Below are positions 42,409-52,800 of a DNA stretch of 64,000 nucleotides, piece after piece. Below the pieces are notes generated by a model, which worked only from the letters and a program-made list of their open reading frames with translations, was not told where the DNA came from and ran no database searches. The number at the start of each line of letters is the position of its first letter. The stretch's first letter is position 1. This stretch comes from Paenibacillus sp. VTT E-133291. GTDB lineage: Bacteria; Bacillota; Bacilli; Paenibacillales; Paenibacillaceae. Where the stretch lies: NCBI RefSeq assembly GCF_002264395.1, contig NZ_NFVA01000033.1, forward strand, positions 1 to 64,000, read 5' to 3'. A program made the position numbers and the translations under genes.

Positions 42409-45400
42409 ATGCCAAACGGTAAAAGTAGATTAGTCAGAAGGACTGCAATTCTACTATCTGTATGGATCGCTTGCTCGCAGCTACTTATCAGCATACTTCC
42501 GTCTAATGGGGTCTTAGGTCCAAAAGTGTATGCAGATGATCAGTCGGCAGTTGAAACTGCGGCTGCGGCAGATCAGAATTTGTCATTATGGTATCAAGCG
42601 CCGGCCACGAACTGGGAGACGCAGGCGCTCCCTATTGGAAATGGTTATATGGGTGGCATGGTATTTGGTGGTGTTGAGCAGGAGCGAATTCAATTTAATG
42701 AAAAAACACTGTGGAGCGGTGGGCCTGGAGCAGATTCAAATTACCAATATGGTATTAAAGACGGTGCTCAGCAACATGTTGAGACCATAAGACAGCTTCT
42801 AAAAGAAGGGAAAATTAATGAAGCTAAGGCTCTTGTAGGGAAGATTACTGGTGTTATGGGTGCTGGTGATAGTTCTTTCGGAGCGTATCAAGCATTTGGT
42901 GATGTGTTCTTAGATTTTAACCGTCAGTCAGCGTATACGGTAACAGCGAGCTCGGATAATCCACAATACGGCGAGCCTATTTCCAATTTAACCGACGGTT
43001 CGGAAAATACGAAATGGTATTCAGGGGATGGAGCACCACCTTTTTGGGTGCAGTGGGCATATGAAGAGGCTAAGGTAATTACCGGCTATTCATTCACTTC
43101 AGGGAATGATGTGCCTGATCGGGATCCGAAGAGCTGGACGCTGAAAGGCTCGAATGACGGGCAGCAGTGGTCCCCACTAGATAACAGATCCAATGAAGAG
43201 TTTGCGAGCCGCAAGCTGAAGAAATCATATACTTTTTCCAATACTACAGCTTATAAATTCTATAAATTCGATCTTGTAAGCAAGGGCGGAACGAAAATTC
43301 AATTGTCCGAGATGGAGATGACAAGCGAAGCAGGTAACAGCGGTGCTCAGTCGTACTCTGATTATCGGCGTGAATTGAATCTTAATGATGCCATGGCAAG
43401 AGTGTCCTATACTTCGGGCAATGTAAAATACAAGCGTGAGTATTTCATCAGTTATCCGGATAAGGTCATGGTGATGAGACTCACAACGGATGAGCATCAG
43501 CCGATGACCTTCGATGTTCGCCTTAGTGGTGCTCAGCCGTCTAATACGGTGAAGGGTGAAGGAAATAAACTGACGCTAAGTGGGAAGGTACCGAGTAATA
43601 AGATGGCATATGAAGCGCAGCTTCAAGTACAGCATGAAGGAGGAACTGTAACAGCGAAAGATGGGAAACTTACGGTGAACGGTGCGAGTGTTGTCACGAT
43701 CCTGATGACCGCTGCAACAGATTATGCTAATAATTATCCTACGTATAAGAGTGACAAGACGCCAAAAGAAATTGTAGAAGCGAACCTAAATGCAGCATAC
43801 GCTAAATCATTTAATCAGTTGCGCGCAGCTCATTTGGCAGATTACAAAGAACTGTTCGATAGAGTTTCTCTTGATCTTGGTGGGGTTGCTACAAATCTCC
43901 CTACGAATGAGCTTTTGAATGGTTATAAAACGAATGCTAGTGACGGAGAGAAAAGAAGCTTGGAGGCATTATTTTTTCAATATGGTCGTTATTTGCTTAT
44001 TGCATCCTCCCGGGAAGGCTCACTGCCTGCTAACCTACAAGGCGTATGGAATCAAGTAAATAATCCACCCTGGAATAGTGACTATCATACGAATATCAAT
44101 GTACAGATGAATTATTGGCCATCCGAGGTGGTTAACTTAGCGGAAACCGATATTCCGTACATTGATTATATTGATTCTCTGCGCGAGCCGGGTAGGGAAA
44201 CAGCCCAAAGACATCATGGAATTGAAGGGGAAGGTTGGGCGATTCATACCGTCAACAACCCATTTGGTTATACTGCGCCAGGCTCTGATTTCTATTGGGG
44301 CTGGTCACCGGCTGCCAACGCCTTCATGGTGCAGCAGGTGTGGGATCACTATGCTTTTAGTGGAGATAAAGATCTTTTAAGAGGCCAAGTGTATGACATT
44401 ATCAAGGAAACAACACAATTCTGGGTTAAATACCTGGTCGAAGATTCAGACGGAAGTCTAGTATCATCTCCTTCCTACTCTCCAGAGCAAGGGGATATAT
44501 CGATCGGTGTGTCTTATGATCAGGAATTAGTCTGGGAGTTGTTCACACAGTTCATCAAGGCTAGTGAAATCTTGGGTGTGGATGAACAGCTGCGTATCGA
44601 GGTCATGGAGAAACGAAGCAGGCTATGGATGCCGCAGGTCGGAAGCTGGGGGCAGGTGCAGGAGTGGAAGAATGATATCGATAGTCCATCAGATCAGCAC
44701 CGCCATATCTCGCATCTGATTGGCTTGTATCCAGGTACGCTTATTAATGAAGTGAATAATCCGGAGTTATTTGCAGCAGCAAGAGTCACCTTGAATTCTC
44801 GTGGCGATGGTGGAACCGGGTGGAGTAAAGCGAATAAGATCAATTTATGGGCACGTCTGCTTGATGGTAACCGTGCACATAAACTGTTAGGTGAGCAGCT
44901 TAGAGGCAGCACGCTTGACAATTTGTTTGATACACATCCACCATTCCAAATCGACGGTAACTTCGGAGCAACTTCAGGAATTGCAGAAATGCTTCTACAA
45001 AGCCAAACTGGAGGTATTGATTTATTAGCTGCTTTACCCGATGCATGGGCTACCGGAAACGTTAAAGGGCTTGTGGCAAGAGGTGGATTTGAAGTGGATA
45101 TGCGCTGGGAAGGTACAATCTTGAAAGAAGCCTTGCTTACTTCTAAGCAAGGTAATAAGGCTTCAGTTAAATACCCTGGATTTGTACAATCCAATAAATT
45201 CAAGGTCATTCGTGTAGGAAGTGGGGAATCTATCAACTTCACTGCGAATGGGAACTTGATTGAATTTCCAACGGTAAAAGGACAGCAATATAAGATTGTG
45301 TCTAGTGTAAAACCTTCTGTGCTGCCAATAAAAGTAGATGATAAAGATCCTTCGATTATATATACCGGAACGTGGAGTCCTTATAGTGACGCAGGCGATT

Positions 45401-46320
45401 ACAAAGGCACAGAAAGCTATAGTAATCAGCAAGGGGCTTCAGCGTCGCTCACGTTTACAGGAACAGCGATTAAATTCATCAGCGCTTTGCAGGCAAACCA
45501 CGGATATTTCGATGTGTATCTCGATGGGGAGCTAGTCGCTGAGGGTGTTGATGGATATGGTTCATCGACGATGAAGCAGCAAGTATTATTCCAACAATCC
45601 GATCTCTCAAAAGGGGAACATACGATTAAGATTGTCGTGAAAGGAACGAAGAATAATACCTCTTCGAATACTATTGCAATGATTGATGCTTTTGAATATG
45701 TTCCTGTTGAACGGAATGAACCTACTGCGATAACTTTAAGTGGACCTAAGTCTATAAATCAAGGTCAGACCTTTACAGTTGACATGGGCGTTAGCAATGT
45801 CACGGATGCGACCTATGCGCAAGACATTCGATTGAAGTACGACGAGAATCTTCTAGAGTACATCTCGGGCGAATCGGTGAACGATGGGATACAGGTGTTA
45901 GAATCAAAGAATGATCCAAGCGGAACCATTCGCTTAATCACTGCTAGTACGGGAACTGGTCTAACCGGTGATGCCAAGTTGCTTGAACTAAGCTTCAAAG
46001 CAAAGTCAGTGACAAAGTCCGAGTTAGCGAGCATAGAGTTAAGTAGTGCTGTATTTGGTGATGCGAATGGACTGGAGACTGAAGCCGATCTCTCAAACAT
46101 TGAGGTCGAGATTAAGGCAGATGAAACGCCACCAGAAAAATCCGGAGACTTAAATGAGGATGGTAAAGTGAGCATCGGTGACTTGGCGATTGCAGCTTCG
46201 CACTATGGTAAAGATCAGAATAGTGTAGATTGGCAGACGGCTAAGCGAGCAGATCTTAACAATGACGGAAAGATCGACATTATGGACTTAGCAGCAATTG
46301 CTCAAAAAATACTGAATTGA
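42409..46320 (+). CDS. GH95 alpha-L-fucosidase with CBM32 insert, cohesin and dockerin
   Basis: Secreted GH95 enzyme of about 1303 residues. Signal peptide about 1-42; N-terminal beta domain from 55 ([15 protein letters not shown]); a CBM32/F5-8C module about 170-312 inserted in that domain between GDVFLDF and YRRELNL; (alpha/alpha)6 barrel with [11 protein letters not shown], Glu in SPSYSPEQ and Asp in QIDGNFG, equivalent to the residues used by the bifidobacterial AfcA enzyme; CBM-like beta module 975-1105; cohesin 1110-1240 ([11 protein letters not shown]); dockerin 1246-1303 ([13 protein letters not shown]). It should remove alpha-1,2-linked fucose, as in H-type chains. ATG 42409 is chosen for AGAGGGG eight bases upstream; the open frame extends back to 42355. 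Confidence 0.9.
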   Translation: MPNGKSRLVRRTAILLSVWIACSQLLISILPSNGVLGPKVYADDQSAVETAAAADQNLSLWYQAPATNWETQALPIGNGYMGGMVFGGVEQERIQFNEKTLWSGGPGADSNYQYGIKDGAQQHVETIRQLLKEGKINEAKALVGKITGVMGAGDSSFGAYQAFGDVFLDFNRQSAYTVTASSDNPQYGEPISNLTDGSENTKWYSGDGAPPFWVQWAYEEAKVITGYSFTSGNDVPDRDPKSWTLKGSNDGQQWSPLDNRSNEEFASRKLKKSYTFSNTTAYKFYKFDLVSKGGTKIQLSEMEMTSEAGNSGAQSYSDYRRELNLNDAMARVSYTSGNVKYKREYFISYPDKVMVMRLTTDEHQPMTFDVRLSGAQPSNTVKGEGNKLTLSGKVPSNKMAYEAQLQVQHEGGTVTAKDGKLTVNGASVVTILMTAATDYANNYPTYKSDKTPKEIVEANLNAAYAKSFNQLRAAHLADYKELFDRVSLDLGGVATNLPTNELLNGYKTNASDGEKRSLEALFFQYGRYLLIASSREGSLPANLQGVWNQVNNPPWNSDYHTNINVQMNYWPSEVVNLAETDIPYIDYIDSLREPGRETAQRHHGIEGEGWAIHTVNNPFGYTAPGSDFYWGWSPAANAFMVQQVWDHYAFSGDKDLLRGQVYDIIKETTQFWVKYLVEDSDGSLVSSPSYSPEQGDISIGVSYDQELVWELFTQFIKASEILGVDEQLRIEVMEKRSRLWMPQVGSWGQVQEWKNDIDSPSDQHRHISHLIGLYPGTLINEVNNPELFAAARVTLNSRGDGGTGWSKANKINLWARLLDGNRAHKLLGEQLRGSTLDNLFDTHPPFQIDGNFGATSGIAEMLLQSQTGGIDLLAALPDAWATGNVKGLVARGGFEVDMRWEGTILKEALLTSKQGNKASVKYPGFVQSNKFKVIRVGSGESINFTANGNLIEFPTVKGQQYKIVSSVKPSVLPIKVDDKDPSIIYTGTWSPYSDAGDYKGTESYSNQQGASASLTFTGTAIKFISALQANHGYFDVYLDGELVAEGVDGYGSSTMKQQVLFQQSDLSKGEHTIKIVVKGTKNNTSSNTIAMIDAFEYVPVERNEPTAITLSGPKSINQGQTFTVDMGVSNVTDATYAQDIRLKYDENLLEYISGESVNDGIQVLESKNDPSGTIRLITASTGTGLTGDAKLLELSFKAKSVTKSELASIELSSAVFGDANGLETEADLSNIEVEIKADETPPEKSGDLNEDGKVSIGDLAIAASHYGKDQNSVDWQTAKRADLNNDGKIDIMDLAAIAQKILN

Positions 46321-46323
46321 GAG

Positions 46324-46360
46324 AAGGACACTTGAGTTTTTACTCAGGTGTCCTTTTTTT
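46324..46360 (+). terminator. Terminator at the end of the main enzyme run
   Basis: AAGGACACTTGAGT pairs with ACTCAGGTGTCCTT (with G-T pairs) and runs into seven T. It lies directly after the GH95 stop codon. Confidence 0.9.
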
Positions 46361-46440
46361 GTAATAAAAAAAGGTTCTATAGGACAAAAAGTATCAACTC
46401 CACATCAAAAGAGATCATGTGGTTACGTTTTTATAGCCTA

Positions 46441-46461
46441 TATAATGGAAAAGCGTTAATA
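46441..46461 (+). promoter_or_regulatory. Promoter -10 and cre-like site of the second importer operon
   Basis: TATAAT at 46441-46446 is a perfect -10 box with no clear -35. GAAAAGCGTTAATA (46448-46461) overlaps the expected start and fits the cre consensus at 7 of 10 defined positions. It suggests catabolite control of the importer and GH84 genes. Confidence 0.4.
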
Positions 46462-46531
46462 GAATTACATTCAGAATTACAAAATCAAGTGTTTACAGAA
46501 GTCAGGCAAGTTTATTCGAGGGGGATAGCCA

Positions 46532-47908
46532 ATGAAAAGCAAGGGTAAAAAGAAAGCGGCATTAAGTCTAGTTATGATGTCCATTGTATTGTCTCTGGCA
46601 GGATGTGGTGGCGGGGGGACAAATGGGGCTGAAGCTCCAGCTCCTGAGAAAACAACAGCTGCGACGCAGACTGAGCCAGCGAAGACAGACGAACCCAAGC
46701 CCGAAGAGCCGAAAGTAGCGGGAGACCTCGAAATCCAATATTTTGTCGGTGGTTATGGAGACGGTTGGTGGAAAGAAGTCATTGGTGAATTCAAGAAGAA
46801 GTACCCGGATGTCAACATTAAAGAGTCCGCAGGTTCACAAATCAACGAGCAAATGAAGCCCCGCTGGATCCAAGGTAATCCCCCAGATGTTGTATACATC
46901 GATGGAGCAGGCTCGAACGAAACGCAAATGGTGCTGGACGATCAATTAATGGATATTACAGATTGGGTTAAAGATGCAAAAAATGTGGACGGAGAGCCGC
47001 TTACGAGTAACTTGATCGCACCTCCACAAGACTACAGTGGCAAAAACTATACGATTCCACTCGTTTTCGGATCATGGGGAACCTTCTATGATGAAACCCT
47101 GTTTACTGAAAAGGGATGGGATGTTCCGAAAGATTGGGATAGCTTCCTCGCCACTAGTGAAAAAATCAAAGCGGATGGCGTATATCCTTACATTCATACC
47201 GGTAAATACCCATACTACATCGTGGGAGGTCTCTTAAATACAGGTTTTGTATCTGAGAATGGAGACAATCCGCAGATCTTAAAGGATCAAGAAGCTGCTA
47301 AAGAAGGTTCTTTCAAAAATGATGCTGTAGCGAATACCTTGAAAAAGATCGTTGATATGAGGGACAAAGGGTATTTCGATAACGCATCGTTCGGTATGAG
47401 TCATACAGACTCCCAAATGCTCTTCTTGCAGCATAAAGATGCAATGATTCCTAATGGCTTGTGGCTCGAAAATGAAATGAAAAAAGATGTTCCAGAAGGC
47501 TTCAAATTTGGATTCATTCCTTCCGTTATGCAGAAGCCAGGCGGTAAATTTGTGGCTATTCCTTACACTAGTAACATTGCAATTGCAAAGAAGGCTAAAA
47601 ATCCAGATGCAGCAAAAGCATTTATTGAATTTATCTTTACGAAACAAGCCGCAGTTCGTTGGGCTGAGCTGACAGGCGCTTTGATGAATGTCAAAGCAGA
47701 TCTGGAATCTTCAGGCGCAAGTGATGTTGTTAAAACAGCAATGAAATATTTCAACGGTAGTGACACGATTGTTGCTCCTGTATTTAAATTGGCTGCGGAC
47801 ATTGAGCAGGCAGAGAATGATGCAACCATTGCGTTGCTGCAAGGTTCCATTACACCAGAAGAATGGATGGACCGTATGGAGAAGGCGGCAGCCAAAATCC
47901 GGAAGTAA
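46532..47908 (+). CDS. Second sugar ABC transporter binding lipoprotein
   Basis: Family 1 solute-binding protein of 458 residues with lipobox LSLAGC (Cys about 24) followed by a Gly/Pro/Thr/Glu-rich linker, then the fold starting LEIQYFVGGYGDGWW. It is the first gene of a four-gene unit with two permeases and the secreted GH84 enzyme. It has its own promoter after the terminator at 46324. The residues around YPDVNIKESAGSQINEQMKP resemble binding proteins of N-acetylglucosamine/chitobiose type (NgcE-like), but this is a weak impression. No ATPase is encoded alongside. Confidence 0.9.
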   Translation: MKSKGKKKAALSLVMMSIVLSLAGCGGGGTNGAEAPAPEKTTAATQTEPAKTDEPKPEEPKVAGDLEIQYFVGGYGDGWWKEVIGEFKKKYPDVNIKESAGSQINEQMKPRWIQGNPPDVVYIDGAGSNETQMVLDDQLMDITDWVKDAKNVDGEPLTSNLIAPPQDYSGKNYTIPLVFGSWGTFYDETLFTEKGWDVPKDWDSFLATSEKIKADGVYPYIHTGKYPYYIVGGLLNTGFVSENGDNPQILKDQEAAKEGSFKNDAVANTLKKIVDMRDKGYFDNASFGMSHTDSQMLFLQHKDAMIPNGLWLENEMKKDVPEGFKFGFIPSVMQKPGGKFVAIPYTSNIAIAKKAKNPDAAKAFIEFIFTKQAAVRWAELTGALMNVKADLESSGASDVVKTAMKYFNGSDTIVAPVFKLAADIEQAENDATIALLQGSITPEEWMDRMEKAAAKIRK

Positions 47909-47928
47909 GTTCATGACTCTTCTTTCTA

Positions 47929-47961
47929 AACAATCAGAGGACATAGGTGCCTCTGATTGTT
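47929..47961 (+). other. Hairpin between binding-protein and permease genes
   Basis: A perfect 12-bp stem, AACAATCAGAGG with CCTCTGATTGTT, follows the binding-protein stop and is followed by CTTTC only. Such elements between a binding protein and its permeases usually protect the upstream mRNA or reduce readthrough, giving excess binding protein. Confidence 0.7.
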
Positions 47962-47981
47962 CTTTCAAATTTAAGGGGAGG

Positions 47982-48008
47982 ATGGCTTACGCCCATGAAG
48001 AACAATAA
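47982..48008 (+). CDS. Possible eight-codon leader peptide overlapping the permease start
   Basis: ATG GCT TAC GCC CAT GAA GAA CAA TAA begins right after GGGGAGG and overlaps the first codons of the permease gene in another frame. It may be chance, or a translational coupling device that tunes permease synthesis. There is no further evidence. Confidence 0.2.
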   Translation: MAYAHEEQ

Positions 48009-48891
48009 ATTGTGGAAACGTAATTTGTTTATTGCGAGTTTCTTGCTGCCTACGTTTGCTATCTTTTGTTTATTCACTATTTATCCGCTGTTTCGAGGTT
48101 TGTACTTAAGCTTCTTCGATTGGTCAGGTGGGTCCGAATCGATGAATTTTATCGGTATTGATAATTATAGACAATTATTCTCGGATGAGATCATACCAAA
48201 AGCCATTTCGAATGATTATTTCTTGATTTTTTGGAAGGTCATCTTAATCATGTTGTTTGCAACGTTTTTCGCAGTATCATTGACCCGTTTAAAATTGAAA
48301 GAATACGGTTTTTACCGAGTGGTGTTTTTCTTTCCGAATATCATTTCCGTAGCCGTTATCGGTGTATTGTGGAGTTTTATATACAATCCCCGTCTTGGAT
48401 TCCTGAATGCGTTCATCTCGTTATTTACAGGAAAACCAGTGGAAACGAACTGGTTAGGTGATTCAAACCTCGCAATGTGGTCACTTCTTCCTCCAAGTGT
48501 ATGGGCTGGTATCGGATTTTATATGCTGCTTATTATCGCTTCTATTCTAGGTATTCCTTCCTCGCTATATGAAGCAGCCAGTATTGACGGTGCGGGGCAA
48601 TGGCAACAGTTTACTCGAATTACTTTACCCCTGATCTGGGAGCAATTCAAAACCTCGATCATTCACATCGTAATCACAACACTGAACGGCTCCTTTATTA
48701 TTGTTAAGCTGATGACGGATGGTGGCCCGGATAATCAGACACAAGTTCTCGGTTATTATTTGTATCAGATGGGCTTCAAACAGTTCCATTTAAGCTACGG
48801 GGCAACCATAGGGGTGCTGATATTACTGTTATCTTTAATCACAACTCTAATTTTGCAGCGCATTCTTCACCGGGAGTCCATTGAAATGTAA
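47995..48891 (+). CDS. Sugar ABC transporter permease (MalF/UgpA-like)
   Basis: About 298 residues with six hydrophobic helices, beginning KRNLFIASFLLPTFAIFCLF, and an EAA loop LYEAASIDGAGQWQQFTRIT. ATG 47995 (MKNNKLWKRN) is the first sensible start, although the GGGGAGG ribosome site is 13 bases away and lies at better distance from an ATG at 47982 in another frame that encodes only MAYAHEEQ. That short frame ends inside this gene, so translation may be coupled. Confidence 0.9.
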   Translation: MKNNKLWKRNLFIASFLLPTFAIFCLFTIYPLFRGLYLSFFDWSGGSESMNFIGIDNYRQLFSDEIIPKAISNDYFLIFWKVILIMLFATFFAVSLTRLKLKEYGFYRVVFFFPNIISVAVIGVLWSFIYNPRLGFLNAFISLFTGKPVETNWLGDSNLAMWSLLPPSVWAGIGFYMLLIIASILGIPSSLYEAASIDGAGQWQQFTRITLPLIWEQFKTSIIHIVITTLNGSFIIVKLMTDGGPDNQTQVLGYYLYQMGFKQFHLSYGATIGVLILLLSLITTLILQRILHRESIEM

Positions 48892-48904
48892 GGAGGACAA
48901 TACT

Positions 48905-49771
48905 TTGAACGATAATCCCGCCAAAAAACCACTTCTGCTGATATCAAAAATTGCAGTTCGATTTTTCCTCATCTTGTGGAGCTTGGTAGTCTTATATCCT
49001 GTTCTTTGGACATTCCTGACATCCTTAAAGGATAATCAGCAGGTTATGCTAGGGAAACCGTGGGATTTTCCATCTATTTTTCGTTTTGAAAACTATACAA
49101 ATGTGTGGAGCAGAGCAAACTTTGGCGATTACTTTCTTAACTCCATAATAGTAACCGTGGCTAGTACACTGTTATCCCTTATTATGGCTGCTACAACAGC
49201 GTATATATTAGCCCGGTTTACCTTTAAATCTAGAGGTTTGTTTTATTTTGTATACGTTGCTTCAATGATGATTCCAACCACACTCGGATTGATACCGTTG
49301 TTCTTTCTTCTCGGAGATATGAATTTGTCCAACTCCTTAGTAGGGCTCACGCTTGTTTATTCTGTCGGAACTATTGGCATCCTTCCATTCGGTATCTTCT
49401 TTCTGGTTGGGTTTTTCAAGGCACTTCCCCGTGAGCTTGAAGAAGCCGCAACAATTGATGGATCTTCACTATATGGCGTTTTCTTCAAGATCATGTTGCC
49501 ATTATCGAAGCCAGGATTAATCACAGTAGGAATTATGAATGCTTTAACGGTGTGGAATGAGTACATTATGGCCACAGTATTGATCAACGATCCAGCGAAA
49601 TACACCATTCCTGTAGGAATAGCCATTATGCAAGGGGAAATGCAGTACAGAACAGAATGGGGGCCATTGTTTGCGGGTCTTTCCATTTCTATGATTCCCG
49701 TCATTGTGATGTATGTGTTGTATCAACGTCAAATTACGGGTGGGTTAACAGCAGGTGCGTTGAAAGGTTAA
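48905..49771 (+). CDS. Sugar ABC transporter permease (MalG/UgpE-like)
   Basis: About 288 residues with six helices; the N-terminus contains VLYPVLWTFLTSLKDNQQ and the EAA loop reads ELEEAATIDGSSLYGVFFKI. It ends in GGLTAGALKG. The start is TTG 48905, eight bases after AAGGAGG, which itself overlaps the stop codon of the preceding permease; an in-frame ATG at 48881 would lie inside that gene and before the ribosome site. It completes the importer started at 46532. Confidence 0.9.
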   Translation: MNDNPAKKPLLLISKIAVRFFLILWSLVVLYPVLWTFLTSLKDNQQVMLGKPWDFPSIFRFENYTNVWSRANFGDYFLNSIIVTVASTLLSLIMAATTAYILARFTFKSRGLFYFVYVASMMIPTTLGLIPLFFLLGDMNLSNSLVGLTLVYSVGTIGILPFGIFFLVGFFKALPRELEEAATIDGSSLYGVFFKIMLPLSKPGLITVGIMNALTVWNEYIMATVLINDPAKYTIPVGIAIMQGEMQYRTEWGPLFAGLSISMIPVIVMYVLYQRQITGGLTAGALKG

Positions 49772-49800
49772 TTGCTGGTATTTTAGGAGGTGCTAAGGAA

Positions 49801-52800
49801 ATGCCGAAGAAGATTCTCAGTATCTTCATTACACTTATGATGGTGGCCGGCTTGTTCTCCAGTTTTGCAGCTGCAGCGGATGTAGCTTCTGATCTTCCGG
49901 AAAAAGATGCAAAATTAACGGAATCCTATGAAATCTATCCATTACCGCAGCAACAAACCGAAGAAGAGACAACCTTAACCATTACACAAAATGTAAACGT
50001 TGTTATTGAAGATTCGATTGACCAGCCGACAAGAAAGCTGCTTCAAAAGATACTGGATTCCAAATCACTTCAGGTTACTGAGTCAGGAGCTGTAGTGGCA
50101 GGGAAAACAAACATCTTTTTGGGAACTAAAAATTCATCAGGCTATGTAGACAACTACTTCACTCAAAATATTCCCTATGAGGCGGATCACTTCAATGAGC
50201 TGGACGCTTATGTTCTTAACGTTAGCACCAAGCAACAGAATAAAGGTGTTATTGCGATATTAGGTAAAAATACGGATGCGGCTTATTATGGCCTGGCAAC
50301 GCTGAAGATGATTTTTGATCAAATTCCTGATCTGCAGGTTCGTAATCTCACTATCGAAGATTTCTCTGATACCCGCTCGCGGGGATTTATCGAAGGATTT
50401 TACGGCACACCCTGGTCACATGAAGATCGAATGAGCTTGATGCGTTTCGGTGGAGAGCTGAAGATGAACACTTATATATTTGCACCTAAAGATGACAAGT
50501 ACCATAACGCAGAGTGGAGAACACCCTATCCTGCAGCTGAGCTTGCCAAGATCAAAGAACTGGTTGATGTCGGACATGAATCCAAGACGCAGTTTGTATG
50601 GGCGATTCATCCAGGGTTCAATATGATCAATTGGAACAATTATAATGCAGAACTCCAAACCTTACTTGCAAAGCTTGAACAATTGTATAGTGTGGGCGTA
50701 CGGCAATTTGGACTATTCATGGATGATATCAGCACCTCACAATCATTAGTAGATAAAGATAAACATGTAAAGCTAATTACAGATGTTGCGAATTGGGTGA
50801 CGTCCAAGAAAGATGTTAAATCATTAATTTATTGCCCTCCATATTACAATAAAAGTTGGACCGGAATGACTGGCAGACCCTATCTTGAAGCCTTGAGAAA
50901 TGTGCCAGAGAATGTAGATATAATGTGGACCGGAAACGGTGTTGTTGCGTCTGTTAATGCGGCAGATATGCAGTGGCCGAAAGATGCACATGGAAGAGAT
51001 CCGTATATGTGGTTAAACTGGCCAGTGAATGACTATAAGGATGCAAGACTGCTGCTAGGTAAAGCAGAAGTGCTCATTCCAGGGACACATAATATTTCTG
51101 GTGTGGTGACTAATCCTATGAAGCATGCGGAATTATCTAAGATTGGGATCTTCGCGGTAGCGGATTACACTTGGAATGTAGATGATTTTGATCAAGAGGA
51201 GAGCTGGCTAGATTCATTTAAGCATGTTGCCCCTGAAGTTGCCTCTGAGCTGAATACGATTGCCTATCATATGAGTGACCCATCGCCTAGCGGCCATGGA
51301 CTTGTGGTAGGTGAATCGGAAAATATCAAAACGGAGCTAACGCAATTCTTAAGTCAATACTCAAGTGGTCAGCCGACAGAAACGACGGGAAATACATTGA
51401 TTCAAGAATTTGATCTAATATTGGATGCTATCGCGTCATTTAGAGTAAATAACACGAATGAAAATATGGAAGAAGAAATTGATCCATGGCTCAATAGCCT
51501 GCAAAATGTCGTTCTTGCCGATAAATCGGCAGTCCTCTCTGCGATCGCGATCCAGAAAGAGAACGTTGATCAAGCATGGGAGGCACTTGCCAAAGCCACA
51601 AGCGCATTAAGCTTATCCAAAACATTCAAAATTAGTAAACTTAATTCTCCAGATGTGACGGTTGAAGCAGGAGCAAAGCGGCTGGTTCCTTTTGCTGAGC
51701 AGCTCATTAATAAATTAGATGCTCAGATTTACACTTTGGTAGACCCGGAATATGTTAAACCTCTAGCTGTAAGCTCTTACGGTTCTCCTTCCGGATTAAA
51801 CCTGATGGTAGACGGAGATTTAGCAACGAACGTCTATATTCAGACCCTTCAACAGAATGGAGACTGGTATGGTGTTGATTTTGGCAAAACCATTAAAGTG
51901 GAAGAAATAGCGATCACACAAGGTAGAACGGATGCGGATCACGATATATTCCAAAGGGGAATTCTTGAGTATTCCGTGAACGGTCAAGAATGGACTGCAA
52001 TCGGAGAAGAGCGTTCCGGGTATAAAATTTCTGCTTCCGGGCTTAGTGTGAATGCAAGGATGGTTCGATATCGATTGACTCATGCTGGAATACCTGGAGG
52101 TAAGCCTGATTTATGGACGGCAGTTCGTGAGTTTTCAGTAAATGCAGGTAAAGATAAGGTAGCCATTTACACCGATGTGACAGAGTTGAAGGATACTCCT
52201 GTTATGGTAGCAGATAATTCTGTGCAATTATCGAATATGAACGGAATCACATTAAAGCCATCCCAATATGTTGGGATTAATTTGAAATCCATTGAAGAAA
52301 TTACACAAGTGGTGTTGGAAGCTTCAAACGGAGAAGTCCGGTTAGAATCCTCAAAGAACGGCGTGGAATGGGAACAAGTTAATAACGGGAATGGGGCGTT
52401 TGCTAGTGCTGCCTATTTCCGGATCATAAACAAGGGGAATGAGAACATCACTGTAGATCTGACAAGGCTCATGATCAAGCTGAACAAATTCTCTCCACCT
52501 ATGATTACTCATAATTACGGAAGCATTTATGAAGGTTCTATCAACAACGTGTACAATGCTTCTTTAGAGAACAAGGTTTGGTTCGGTGCGATTCAAGCGA
52601 AGGGGAAATATGTCCAGATCGACATGGGCGGTGAGGTGAATGTCCAGAATGTAGCTGTTGTGATTGGAGACGGTGAAGGAGATTTCTTCCGTAAGGGAGA
52701 TTTACAGCTGTCACTAGACGGACAGACATGGGATACGATCCATACGTTTACTAATCCAAGCGATCGGAGTTTGAATTTCCCAGAGCACGAGGTGCCTTAC

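Noticed and set aside
44694..45242. Long minus-strand open frame of 182 codons within the GH95 gene
   Set aside because: Antisense shadow of a well-supported gene with no ribosome site and no recognisable motif.
46348..46548. Sixty-six-residue open frame before the second binding protein
   Set aside because: It runs through the promoter -10 and cre-like region and into the binding-protein gene; no ribosome site.
49657..49800. N-terminal extension of the GH84 protein
   Set aside because: It overlaps the permease gene out of frame, and a perfect AGGAGGTG with a signal peptide supports the start at 49801.
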